Below are positions 35,591 through 46,600 of a DNA stretch of 64,000 bases, piece after piece. Positions within the stretch are counted from its first letter, which is position 1; each line of letters opens with the position of its first letter. The notes below the pieces were generated by a model. The model had not been told where the DNA came from. It did no database searches and worked only from the letters and a program-made list of their open reading frames with translations. Source of the DNA: Trifolium pratense (Eukaryota; Streptophyta; Magnoliopsida; Fabales; Fabaceae). The position numbers and the translations under genes are program-made. The stretch spans positions 13,925,362-13,989,361 of the forward strand of contig NC_060061.1 in NCBI RefSeq assembly GCF_020283565.1, read 5' to 3'.

Positions 35591-36084
35591 TTAAGAAGTC
35601 TTGAATTCTTCGGGAGATTCTAAACTCATATCATCAATAGAATATTCACCCCACCAACAAGGGAAAATAGAATCACCCTTCTCATTCTCACAAAGTATAG
35701 CTTTCAAATTCTTCTCTTCTTCTTTACCTTTAATTGCCTCATATTCAAGCCTTAGGGTTTCAACAATCTCCTCTTGCTTCTTTTTCTCACCGTCTTCCAC
35801 AATGTCTTTTCCAGTCAAAAATTGTGAATGACGGCGTCACAATTAGGATAGCCACATGCATAGAGTTTATTGTTGGGTGATGTGATGACGAGTGCAGTTT
35901 TTGCTTTGCACAGAACAGAGAGCTTTGTTACTTTGTTGAAAAGACCGATTTTGCGTTTTGAAAACATCATGTCAGACTTGTTAGGATTTTTCACTTTCTT
36001 GATTTCACCAATTTTTCTCTTTCGTGTTTTGGATTTTGTTGCATTGTTGTTTACGGCCATTAAACTTTTCTTATGTGGGAACAT
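35591..36084 (-). pseudogene. Type-I (M-alpha, AGL62-like) MADS-box gene with a frameshift
   Basis: The 5' frame (36084-35815) encodes a MADS domain: 'KVKNPNKSDMMFSKRKIGLF', then 'LSVLCKAKTALVITSPNNK' and 'GYPNCDAVIHNF', the typical end of a type-I domain. It then stops. The 3' frame (35818-35591) continues one register over and carries the AGL62-type tail: a charged coiled-coil part and a C-terminus with 'WWGEYSIDDMSLESPEEFK'. The break lies in a T run at about 35818-35822, consistent with loss of one base. Start could be the second Met (36060). With both halves recognisable and only one lesion, this is a young pseudogene, or a sequencing error in a homopolymer. Functional relatives act in endosperm and ovule development. 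Confidence 0.75.
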
Positions 36085-36111
36085 AAGGAAAAACTAATTC
36101 TCAATTCTAAT

Positions 36112-36312
36112 ATGGTATCAGAGTCTCTCCAAGATCCGTCGGGCTACCAACCATTTATATCTGCGCCCCAAACCCAATAACGCTGGGCGCGAGGGTGTGT
36201 TAAGAAGTCCCACATCGATTGTGAGATGACCTGAATATGTGTCTCTAAAGTAGAAGCAAACCTCATCATACAAGCCGGTTTTGTAGGGTTGAGTTGGGCC
36301 CAATAAACACAT
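36112..36312 (+). mobile_element. TRIM-like retroelement remnant
   Basis: A primer-binding site for initiator methionine tRNA is visible ('tatggtatcagag' at 36111-36123), followed within 90 bases by a purine-rich 'gggcgcgagggtg'. An LTR-like segment then starts 'tgttaagaagtcccacatcg' and ends 'gggcccaataaacaca'. Such tiny LTR elements without coding sequence are common in legumes. The 5' LTR is not recognised. Confidence 0.6.
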
Positions 36313-36708
36313 ATTTAACCATCAATGATGTAATTAACAAACTCAGTAAACTTATAGATGGAAAAAAGTTTGAAAACAAACACAAGTCACTTGAACAAAA
36401 TCCACACATATAATATTGGATTGATGAATGTTGCATCAGTACATTTATAATATCAACTAACTTGGTCTAGTTTATAAGGATTAAACTCAACCCAAGAAGC
36501 CTAAAAATATCTCTAAAACATTTCTTGTGTATAATATGTAAGTATCACCCAAAAAAACACTATTTAAAATCTTGGAGCTTTTCCTAGTGAGCTCCCACAC
36601 CAAACTCTCCTAAACTTTTATTAATTAAAAAAAGCATACATATAAAATGGAAATAACAAAGCAGCTTATATTTTGTTATTACTATGACCTATGTTGTTCT
36701 AAAGAATT

Positions 36709-38340
36709 CTATCTGTGTTTCTTGGACACAAGTGAAGGTATACTCTGTTCATTTCTGAAGAAGTTTTGAGGATCAACTTTAGTCTTCACTTTTGCCAATC
36801 TTTTGAAGTTATTCTTGAAATACTTAACACCCCAAATATTAGCTTGCTTATAGCTTGTGTAGTCAATCTTATTATTCACTCCAATATCAAGATCTCTATA
36901 ATTCAAATATGCACTTCTTGGAGACTTTGAAACAAAAGGTTCCATATAACTATAAAGTTTTCTTATCCAATTGATGTGCAATTTCTCAACCTCATGACCT
37001 TCTTGATGCCAATGCACTGCATATTGAATTACATATAAGTTTCCATATCTATGTGGAAATGGAGTCTCAGATTCTGAAATATTATCCATTATGCCACCAT
37101 AAGGTACCATTACCATCATTGAATCTTTGGCACCATCTTCACCAAACATAGGCCATATTCCTTCTAAACCAAATTCAGGAATGGGAATTTTCACAAAATC
37201 TGATTTTGCTTTGAAAATATCCTTCTCACCTATAATTCTATTCAACAACACTTCATGTTTTCCACCATTCGGAAATCCGAAGAGGAAAAGAACCGATTCA
37301 ATCCAACTCATCTCGGCACAATCTTCTCTAACCAAACCAAGCTCAGGCAACTTCTCTTGCACCAAGGGTATGAGTTTATCTACACCTCCAAAAAATAAGG
37401 ATTGAAATAAAGCTACTATTGTTGAATTTGACTCTCCTTGTTTACTTGAAGTTGAATTTGTCGATTTTATGACGATACCAAGGATTATGTTTTCATCAAG
37501 TTTACTTGCCACATATTGCCACTTGTGAACAAGCTTTGATGCATTTTGTTCCAATGTTCTTGGAACATTAAACACTGTCACAATTGATGGAACATGAACA
37601 AGTTTTATCTTCCATGAAACTATGACTCCAAAACTTGCTCCTCCACCACCTCTAATAGCCCAAAACAGATCCTCACCCATTGCTTGTCTGTCAAGAAACC
37701 TACCCTTCACATCAATTATGTGAGCATCAATGATGTTATCGGCTGAAAGACCATATTTACGTACCAAGAATCCATGTCCACCACCACTGAAGAGTCCACC
37801 AACACCTACTGTAGGACAAACACTGGCAGGGAAAGCGAGATTTCGGCTTTTTTGGCTAATTGCATAGTATAGTTCACCAGCTGTTGCACCAGATTGAACC
37901 CAAGCTGTTCTGTTTTCTACATTTATTTCAATTCCTCTAAAGTGTATGAGATCAATGACAACAAATGGAACCTCAGAAACATAGGACAGACCCTCAAAGT
38001 CATGTCCGCCGCTTCGGATTTGAATCTGTAAGCCATGGTTTTGGGAACAAATTATGGCTTTTTGAATATGGGAAATTTCTTTAGGTGTGATGATTACAAG
38101 GGGTTTTGGTATTGTGTTGGTTGCAAACCTCAGATTTTGAATTGAAAATTGGAGTATTGACGAGTAAGATGAATAGTTTTTGGTGTACACAAATTTAGAG
38201 ATTGAAGTGGAGTTATGTGAATAACTATAGAGACAGTGAAGGAAATTATCTTCATGAGTACTAGTATCAATTGCTGAAGATGTAAATGAAAATAAAATTG
38301 CTATTATTGCAATACTCAAATATGAACTTAGAGGCATCAT
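36709..38340 (-). CDS. Berberine bridge enzyme-like FAD oxidoreductase (BBE-like 5)
   Basis: A 543-aa secreted BBE-like flavoprotein, intronless, closest to the copy at 31194 (start codons 5.5 kb apart, with 5' and 3' flanks also alike). Signal peptide at 1-22. FAD attachment residues are His113 (IRSGGHDFEG) and Cys175 (CPTVGVGG), with Val178 at C+3. It shares the abnormal GGLFSGGGHG motif, with Leu183 in place of the conserved His. KIQY reads VIQY, so Lys is lost and Gln kept; NYRDLD is intact. The residue before Gly-Val-Cys differs as well ('PASVCPTV' where others read 'AGVCPTV' or 'AGICPTV'). Frame complete. Function likely diverged from canonical members (inference). Confidence 0.94.
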   Translation of the reverse strand: MMPLSSYLSIAIIAILFSFTSSAIDTSTHEDNFLHCLYSYSHNSTSISKFVYTKNYSSYSSILQFSIQNLRFATNTIPKPLVIITPKEISHIQKAIICSQNHGLQIQIRSGGHDFEGLSYVSEVPFVVIDLIHFRGIEINVENRTAWVQSGATAGELYYAISQKSRNLAFPASVCPTVGVGGLFSGGGHGFLVRKYGLSADNIIDAHIIDVKGRFLDRQAMGEDLFWAIRGGGGASFGVIVSWKIKLVHVPSIVTVFNVPRTLEQNASKLVHKWQYVASKLDENIILGIVIKSTNSTSSKQGESNSTIVALFQSLFFGGVDKLIPLVQEKLPELGLVREDCAEMSWIESVLFLFGFPNGGKHEVLLNRIIGEKDIFKAKSDFVKIPIPEFGLEGIWPMFGEDGAKDSMMVMVPYGGIMDNISESETPFPHRYGNLYVIQYAVHWHQEGHEVEKLHINWIRKLYSYMEPFVSKSPRSAYLNYRDLDIGVNNKIDYTSYKQANIWGVKYFKNNFKRLAKVKTKVDPQNFFRNEQSIPSLVSKKHR

Positions 38341-38372
38341 TTTTTATTCGTGATTTTTTGCATATGATGCTT

Positions 38373-38384
38373 CAAATTTATAAA
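38373..38384 (-). promoter_or_regulatory. TATA-like box of BBE-like 5
   Basis: TTTATAAATTTG on the minus strand, 33 bases upstream of the ATG, matching the two paralogues. Confidence 0.55.
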
Positions 38385-39974
38385 CTAGTCAAGCGTGTGA
38401 TTTTGACTCATGATTTGTTATTTTATTTTAGTAAAGGTTCCTTGATAAATATGAGTTTTTTCAACTTTATTACCATAAAGTTCTTCATTTTTATTTGAAT
38501 AAGAAGTGGTTGTTGGTTTTAGTCAAAAAAAAGTAGTGGTTGTTTGTTGCTACTTTGCTACTGGCTAAACATGCAGGGAGACCATTACAAAAGTTGCACA
38601 AAAAAAAATGGATATCAATTTGTCATGGTCATTTATTTCAATATATAAATGATTATCATCTATTTTTAATATATATAAATTGATTATTGTTGAAACATCA
38701 TAATCCAATTCACAGAAAAGGAAATAAGGCAAAAATAATGCACAATATAAAGAGTCTTGCACACAATTGTAACAATGAATTGATTTATGTGAACACTATT
38801 TTTATGACATTTGGTGGACATACTCACTCTTGACTCTTGTTTTGGAGTTTCTCTTGTTTTATTGTCTTGTATACTACTTCAGCCAGCATTAATAATTATT
38901 CTATTCATCAATTTATTAATATTAAATAAAAAAACTCGAACAAATCTTATAGTATTGCTCAGGCTACAAAAAGAATTAATTAGAGAATATTTAACTACAA
39001 ATATGATGCTTTAATTAACCTCTCATCATTCTCTTCAAGTTGCGGCAAAAGTTTAATCTATTCCAAAAAAAGTGATTAAGTAGGCTTATGATTTTTCTAA
39101 ATAATCAAGTAGGAATGCTTGCCACTATCATGACATCATGAAACCATCAATCACACATTCATACTTGCATTCCTCTAATCACCGGCTTTAACACTGCCAC
39201 ATTTATACTTCACATATAAAATAAGATACTTAAAAAATGAATGAGTTAGCCACTAAATAAGGATTATATCTCAATATGATTATACTATATACTATAATAA
39301 CATATATTTAAACTAATATTGTTGAAATAAAATGATTTTAGACTTTTAACTTTTGTTATTTATAAAAATACTAAAGTACAAAGGGAAGAGGCGTCATGGA
39401 GATACCCTATCATCATTGAGTATGAGTTTTGAGTTATACTTTTTGTCTCCGCTTAAAATTGGGACGGATTTGAAAATACCCGAACTTTATGAATTTGAGT
39501 TTGGGTAGGACAAAACTCACCCCTGCCCAATTGCCATGCCTAATTTTCAATGTGACTTTGCTCTATTTACTATTCTTATTGTTTGTGTATTGATAAGAAA
39601 AATAGATATAAAAGATAAATTAATAATATTCATTTTTTATGAATTAATAATATTCATTTAATAAATGTATTCTGCTCTGAATGAGCAGAACGGGTAGCTC
39701 CAAATAGTAGAAACAGGTGGTTGATACACTGGTCTTAGCTTGTATGTGATTGTGAGGGTACCTACAAAAATGTTAGCACTTCATCGCTAAAGTCAAATAT
39801 TTAAAAGAGGGAAAAACTAAGTAAATTGGATGTAAATTGCATAATTTAGAATTTAGAGATATGTGTGTATATATATAAACATGAGTATGCATGAATATGT
39901 ATGTAGAGTGACAATTCTACTACGTAATAAGTAGGACGTGGTTGTCCTTACTAGTTATTTGTGTTGGTCTTATT

Positions 39975-40605
39975 CAGGCCCGGTTTTGGGCCAGGGCAAC
40001 CAGGCCCCCAGCCCAGGGCCACCAAAAAAATGGGGCCTCTTTTTTTTTTTTGAAGCCCAATATTTAAACTATTGGTTAAGTAATTTTTATGACAGTAAAA
40101 ATCACAAGATGGTGATTGGTCTATTGGTCCGAAAATGTGTTCTAAGGTTCCAATATTGTCGGGTGGTGAGTTCAAGTCTCACCTGAGGCATGTTTTTCAT
40201 TTTATTTATTCTATTTTTTGTTTCTTTTACTTGGTAAGGATTTGTTTAGTTTTTTTTAAGAGTCTCTTTATTAAAAAAATTAAGGAATTAAAGAAAAGTG
40301 GTTGGGAATTGAATCAATTGAACATTTAGGTATTTTATTATTTATTTGATTTGTTGTGTAAATGTTAATTTTATTTATTAATTATCTTTTCATTTTTTTA
40401 TTTATCGGTTCAATTTCAACGATGCAGAATATGAGTTTTTTATGTTAGTTACACGGATAAATTTTTTGATGTTTTTAATACAATTTAAATAAATGATGTT
40501 CTTTTTTAAAAAAAATTATATTTTGCATAAAAAAAATTATATTTTTTATTAGCGATTCATTTTTATTATTTGTCCCGGGCCTCCAAAATTTCGGAACCGG
40601 CCCTG
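39975..40605. mobile_element. Non-autonomous hAT element with tRNA-like core
   Basis: Ends are CAGGCCCGGTTTTGGGCC and the complement of CAGGGCCGGTTCCG. An 8-bp duplication with one mismatch flanks it (GTCTTATT at 39967-39974, ATCTTATT at 40606-40613). The interior carries Pol III-like boxes: A-like 'tggtctattgg' at 40117-40127 and B-like 'gagttcaagtctc' at 40168-40180. No transposase. 631 bp. Confidence 0.82.
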
Positions 40606-41363
40606 ATCTTATTGCTTTCATTGGGCAAGTGTATTAAGCTTTAGTCCGGTCCAAGACATATTCCACTAATGAATTCCATAAATCTTTTAATTATGTTTAT
40701 CTATTTTATTATAAATGGATAAGAAATAGAGGATAGAAAATAAAATGAAACCAAACTCTCAAATTTCATGCTTGCGTCGCTTGCTTAATGAAGTGTGTAA
40801 AATCTCTCAAGTGTCAACATTGGAATGTGACACGTCACTCAGAAACCTTTGAAATAAGTGCTTTGTAGTTTGAACATGTGAAAGTTGTCCCCACCTCGGT
40901 GGAGAAAAATCCAGAATCATGAATCTGCTGCTACTGGAGATTCAATTATTATTATATTAAAACTGTTCTCTGTCTCTGTCTCTGTCTCGGTCTCAAGATA
41001 ACGTAGACATAAATGAGAAGTTTGGAATTATCTTTCTCATTTATCTACTAGTACTGTATTTTTCACGTAGTATGTATAAAATAACAAATTTAGTGACCAA
41101 TTCACACAAATTAGTAAAAGTGTGTGTAAATCAAAGAAAATATATTTTTTTACTAAAAATCAAAGAAAATTATGTCTATTTAAATATATTTAATTAAAAA
41201 AAACAGAGAAATTACGGTTACAAATGTTGGGAGGACTAAAATGGTTTTAATTAAGGAAAATCTTCTTAAATTAAATATCATCTACTTCCTGTCCCAAAAT
41301 AAATAACATGTTTCCCAAAATAAAATATCAAAGAATAAGTGTGTTACTGCTTGCTATAATTTT

Positions 41364-41378
41364 CTTTATATATATGAG
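41364..41378 (+). promoter_or_regulatory. TATA region of the small membrane-protein gene
   Basis: 'tttatatatatgagt' lies about 115-127 bases upstream of the ATG at 41491 and is the best TATA candidate. A second TA-rich word ('tatatatag') follows about 15 bases on. Confidence 0.35.
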
Positions 41379-41490
41379 TCTATATATAGTATATGCGAGT
41401 GTGACCAATAGTATTATTATATCCACTACTAGTTCAAGAAACATATATTTCAATTCCTAGAAAACCAAAAAAGTAAAACTTGTTTGTGAG

Positions 41491-41892
41491 ATGGCTTCAC
41501 TAGTGAACGAGAGTAATGATTCAGAATTAAAGAAAGGATGGATGGAAAACTCTTTCTCCTCTATATCAACTCCACCTCTTCAATTAGTAGCCATAGTTGG
41601 TATTGTTGTGTTCTTATTATGTATTTCATCATATATGAACATGCAATCAACAAGCACCAACCTTAATTTGTTTCTCTTGTTTTTGACACTTGTGATTACT
41701 GTTATTTCCCTGTTTGGACGCTATGTGGCTCCACAATCTAATGTGACAAATATGGATGGTGGAGATGGGGGACAATCTACTTGGGGATCAGTTGCTTTAC
41801 TTATGTTTCTTTTGGTTTTCATTTCAAATCGACTTCATCCTCTCTTTGTTGTTGCAATTGTTTTTTTATATATGTATGTATTATCTGTTTAA
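41491..41892 (+). CDS. Small four-span membrane protein
   Basis: 133 aa, single exon. A hydrophilic N-terminus (1-28) is followed by four hydrophobic segments near 30-50 (PLQLVAIVGIVVFLL), 58-78 (LNLFLLFLTLVITVISLF), 97-114 (WGSVALLMFLLVFIS) and 117-133 (HPLFVVAIVFLYMY). A Gly/Asp/Ser-rich loop (84-97) lies between the second and third. Plants have many such unnamed 'transmembrane protein' genes, and I recall no function for this one. A TATA-like word upstream and a normal ATG context (gagATGGCT) support expression. The open frame is short but its regular hydrophobic pattern and codon use argue for a real gene. Confidence 0.75.
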   Translation: MASLVNESNDSELKKGWMENSFSSISTPPLQLVAIVGIVVFLLCISSYMNMQSTSTNLNLFLLFLTLVITVISLFGRYVAPQSNVTNMDGGDGGQSTWGSVALLMFLLVFISNRLHPLFVVAIVFLYMYVLSV

Positions 41893-43618
41893 GCATGCAT
41901 GTTTTCGAATCACGGTGAAACTTTGATGTATTAATTGTCGAAACTTTAAAATATATTTTTTGTTAAAATTACGGTGTTTTATTGTGATTCTAATGTATTA
42001 AGTGTATTAAGTGGTCAGTTTGATGAAATTAGAATGATAAGTCATATTTATCAATCCATCTTTTTTATCTTTTGTAATTATATAGTTTTTTCTTTGTATT
42101 AACTCTCCTCAAGGAAAGAGAGTTCCGGTAAGAACTCGATTTTTCTCGAATAATTCATCCTAAGGAGAACTGATTAATCACTTGAGTTGAATGTCTTGGT
42201 TTACTATATTATTATTATGTAGTATTAGCTAGGGTTTTCTTCAAATAATCATAATACATTAATATAAAGTGGTTTTATAATGTTTCTTCATTGTTGCTTA
42301 TGTTTATTTTGGTTTTGATATTTTTATTTATTTTTTGATAAATTGATTTTGATATTTTGTTTCTTCATTCTATCGTTGTTTCTACAATCCTTTTCTATAT
42401 ATTTTTCGTGGTGGAAGTCAACATTAACATCTGCGGTGCAACAAGATAACGAAAATTAGCTTGAAGGATAACGGTTCAATAAATTAGAAACGTAAAGAAC
42501 CTATTTGATACCTAAAAAACATAAAATGACTTAACTGTTACCTAAAAAGCTTAAAGACATAATTGTTACAAACGTAAAAGTTAAAGATCCCTTGATGTAT
42601 TTGGCCAAAAGAATATAACCACTTGTGTTATCGATTCAGTTATATGACAATACACCGACACAAAATAGTCATGATACAAAAACAAAATATGACCTCATGA
42701 GTTTAATTCAGTTGTTAGAAACATCGTATTATCGTATTATATATGCAAGAGTCGAGGTTCAAACACTGAACACTCCACTTCTAGCCACTATACTACTTGA
42801 TAAAAAAAAAAAGTCATATATAGATATACTACTCGATAAACAGCTGAAGGCAAGAGCCTCTCATTGAGCTTTTCGTTGTTTATCAACAAAAAAAAAAAAA
42901 CTATCACAGTTCATTCAAAGACAAAAACACAACCAAATAATACTTAGACCTATATGATTAAAAAAATATATATATTTTATAAATAATTACGTAGACCTAT
43001 ATGATTCAAAAAAAATAAAAATTACTTAGACCTATATATCTCATTGTTGGCCTATAAAATTGATTGATTTTAAGGTGAAATAGTTTATGTTTAGATCTCT
43101 ACATGAAGAGTACTAGGAACATTGCCTTTCCAACAATCACTATCTTATTAAATAAAATATAAGTAAATTTCATACTTTAGAGATAGATCTCACATAAAGT
43201 GATAGAATCTACATCAGTTTCACTCCTCCAACTTCCAAGGCTCCAATAATAATTCCATACAACTTGATCCTATGAAACTCTTTGCAATATGACTGTGCAG
43301 AAATATTTTGTAACCAACAATTGCTCTATTCGTATCTTCTGCATATATGTATAGAAAAGCTCTTACATAAACTAAACTAATTGTCATCAAAACTTAGATT
43401 TTTAACATACTACATAGTACATACTTAAGGGTTGATTTTGAAACAATAATCACATACATTAACAAAAGCATTTTTTTAGTTTCCTACTCAATGAGAGCAC
43501 CTTTCTTGAGAGCATTCAAATCCAATTGCACCCACATCGAGTAAATTGTTCAATATGACAAACTCCTAAATGAAGTAAATACATATAGCAATCAACTAAG
43601 TTGTAGTCCCCTTCAATC
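41893..43618. other. Intergenic stretch with a SINE copy
   Basis: No gene seen. A SINE-family copy is at 42692-42813. 42950-43040 has a short direct repeat ('gacctatatgattaaaaaa' then 'gacctatatgattcaaaaaa'). 43100-43618 is probably the 3' UTR and downstream flank of the minus-strand ligase gene. Confidence 0.4.
42692..42813 (+). mobile_element. tRNA-derived SINE copy
   Basis: It contains 'cctcatgagtttaattcagt', the B-box-like 'cgaggttcaaac', and the tail 'ctagccactatactacttga' with a poly-A run. It has the same order as 22329-22458. Confidence 0.7.
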
Positions 43619-46600
43619 TTAAACAACGGTTTGGTGAGACTTTATACGAATATCCAATTTGAGTTGTCCAAAGTTAAGATGATCTGGAGTAATCATAAGA
43701 AATCCAGTTGTAGGAGCACTACCATTATTGTCTTGAATGATATTCACAGGAGTTTTCAGTTTCAATGTGGTTGCATCAGTCATAGCCTTGACAACATAAT
43801 GAAAACCCGCCATTGCTTTGGGACCAAGACAACTAATATGGACCATATTTCCCAATTTCTGAAGGTAAATATTGTGAACAATAAATAGTGTTGCATCATT
43901 TTGATCTATAAGAACAATTTCTTTCTGACGAGTATTTAAGGAGACAGATATGTATTTGCCATATGTAAACTGTACTCCAAAACCTACATGCCTATGGCTG
44001 AAGTGAAGTGCTAACTCCTTGGATGAGGCAAGAAAGCCGCAACCTTTGTGTGGACATTTACATGGTGTATATATGCATTCCTTCTCGTGGCTGCCTTTCA
44101 TATTGCAACTAAGCATTTCTTTACAGCCATAATTTGCATTTGGGCATGATATTTTAATAGATTCCAACAACTTCTCCACAGCCCGGCAACGATTGTACCC
44201 AATGGGCATTAAGCACATGGGACATTTGTTCATAAGTTCGCCACAACACTTAGAGCAAGCAATATGGCCATTCTCACACTGAATTATCATTTAATCACAA
44301 AGAAAGTTATCAAATTAGATCTCTCATTACATGGAACAACAAACAAAACAATAAAATTAAATAAAAAACGCAACTTTGAAAGGCTTGCATGAAGTAGCTA
44401 GATAAAAAAATTAAAGAAATATGCAGCAAAAGTGGCAAACAGTCAAATAGTGCTCCTTCGCTTTCTTTTGAAGGAAAGGAGAGGTAAGGTAAATTCCCCC
44501 ATCTTTTATTGACTACCTTCAAATTACAGTAACCACATAAAATATTTTCGATGAAAAGTGACATACTTTATTTTTTTGAAAAATTGACATACACATACTA
44601 ATCATAATGTAAGGCCACCATCATTAGCATTGTGCTTCAAAAGCCAACGTCAATTTAAATTCGAACATTACAGCAAACAACAAATATCAACAACTTTGAG
44701 CACATGGAATGTATGAAGTATACATTTTAGTAAGTTTTGAAGATAAAAATTATCATCACGATGAATTTATCTACAGTCACACATCAGTAAAATGAGCTTA
44801 TTTGCAAGAAAGATCTAGTGATTAAGACTGATTTCCTTTATAATTATATGTCCTCAACAGTTTATCGCAGAACATCAGCTATATGGTTATGAGAACATAA
44901 ATCATTTACCTCTATACCTTCATGACAAAGTTAATTTAGTTTTGTGGTTAAATTTGAAGAGCAAGACTGCCATAGAAAATTCATCCAATTGTAACAGTGA
45001 AGACTACGGACAACAAACCCCTATGTGTGTGTGTGTGTGTATATATATATATACACATATTTGTAGATGCAGGTGAATATATTAAAAAAATTAGATAATG
45101 CTAAGACATTAAATTCATTAATTAGCATTGAACCTTTGGAACTGAGAAAATAGCATCGAATCTATGTAGCAATTGATTTTAAATTCATAAATTATTATAT
45201 CGTCATAATTAGGAAAGAACAAATAAGCAAATACACCAGCATAATTCAAAATTCAGATTCAAAACAGATAAAGGATAAATCTAATCTAATCTAATCTAAT
45301 CAAATCTATATTAAAAAAATTATATAATGCTAAGACATTAAATTCATAAATTAGCATCGAACCTTCAGAACTGGGAAAATGGCATCAAATCTATGTAGCA
45401 ATTGATTTTAAATTCATAAATTATTACGTTGTCATAATCAGTAAAGAATAAAAAAGCAAATACACTAGCATACTTTGAAATTCAGATTCAAAACAGATGA
45501 AGGATAAACCTAATAAAATGTTAAGCAAATCGAATTTTACTACTGCGTTGAGTTGTAAGTTCTTTCTCAAATTAATGTCAATATGTCATTCAATAAAAAA
45601 TGTATATCCTTCCTAAGTTATAGGAAAGTGCGGTCAATGGATCAAATCCTAAGTTTTAACACTCCATTAACGGAACTTTGCATTAGATGTTTATATTCTT
45701 CAAAGGTGTTGCTTTTGAACCCTCAAATGCAAAATGAAGAGAAACATGTCTCTACAAATACCTATGCCAACAAATCAACCCTCACTCAGCCACATTTCAG
45801 GAATAACAAATTACTTTAAGGGTCAAACAAATCATCGAAAAGTCTACACTTAAACCATGGCTTTTCACAGGGGAGTCCAAAACACCGCAAAGATCCACAT
45901 CCAATCCAATGAACTTTTTACTGTAAAATCACAGTTTACCCACCAGAACAATTTATCACGTAATCTTAATGCATTGGTTTCGAGTTCATGGATTGGTTGT
46001 GTTACGGTGGTTGAATTCATCAATCAGGTAGAGCTGCTTCCAATTGACTTACAATGGATGTACAACTTCCCCATTTCTTTTCAATAGGGAACTTCCCCTA
46101 CATCTCAACTCACAATATAATCACTAACCTAATCCTATGAACTTAGCTCGGTTGGTAGCGTCATTGCAATATACAGGGTTAGGATTCGAACCGGGATTCT
46201 CCACTTATTCACCTTAACGGGTGAAATTATGGCCACTAAACTACTTGACCAAAACAAACATTACTTTCAGATCATCAACAATCAGTTCACAGAAACAAAA
46301 AAAGACCAAAATTTATACACAAATAAACAATCATAAGAACACAAAAATGAAAAATTCACAGTACAAACAAAATAATCCAGAATCAAATAAAAAGGGGAAT
46401 GAAACAAAAACTGACCTGAATCTTAACAACTCAAAATCCCAAATCTTAACAACTCAAAATCACTGTTTTTATGGTTCTAAATTTCAAATCAGCAGAACCC
46501 TAACTGAATTTCTAAGCATATTAACCTAAACCTAACAACATTACTTTCACATCATCAACAATCAGTTCACAGAAAGAAAAAAGACCAAACTTTATACACA

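Larger units (their letters stand above)
38385..41490. other. Intergenic stretch with a hAT element
   Basis: 38450-38620 is the duplicated upstream flank shared with the other tandem BBE-like copies. 38810-39000 resembles 30700-30910. 39380-39540 has 'gggacgg'/'gggtagg' words that may be a transposon end. A bounded hAT lies at 39975-40605. 40614-41350 shows nothing recognisable except a (tctg)n-like 'ctctgtctctgtctctgtct' run near 40970. The promoter of the next gene occupies the last 130 bases. Confidence 0.4.
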
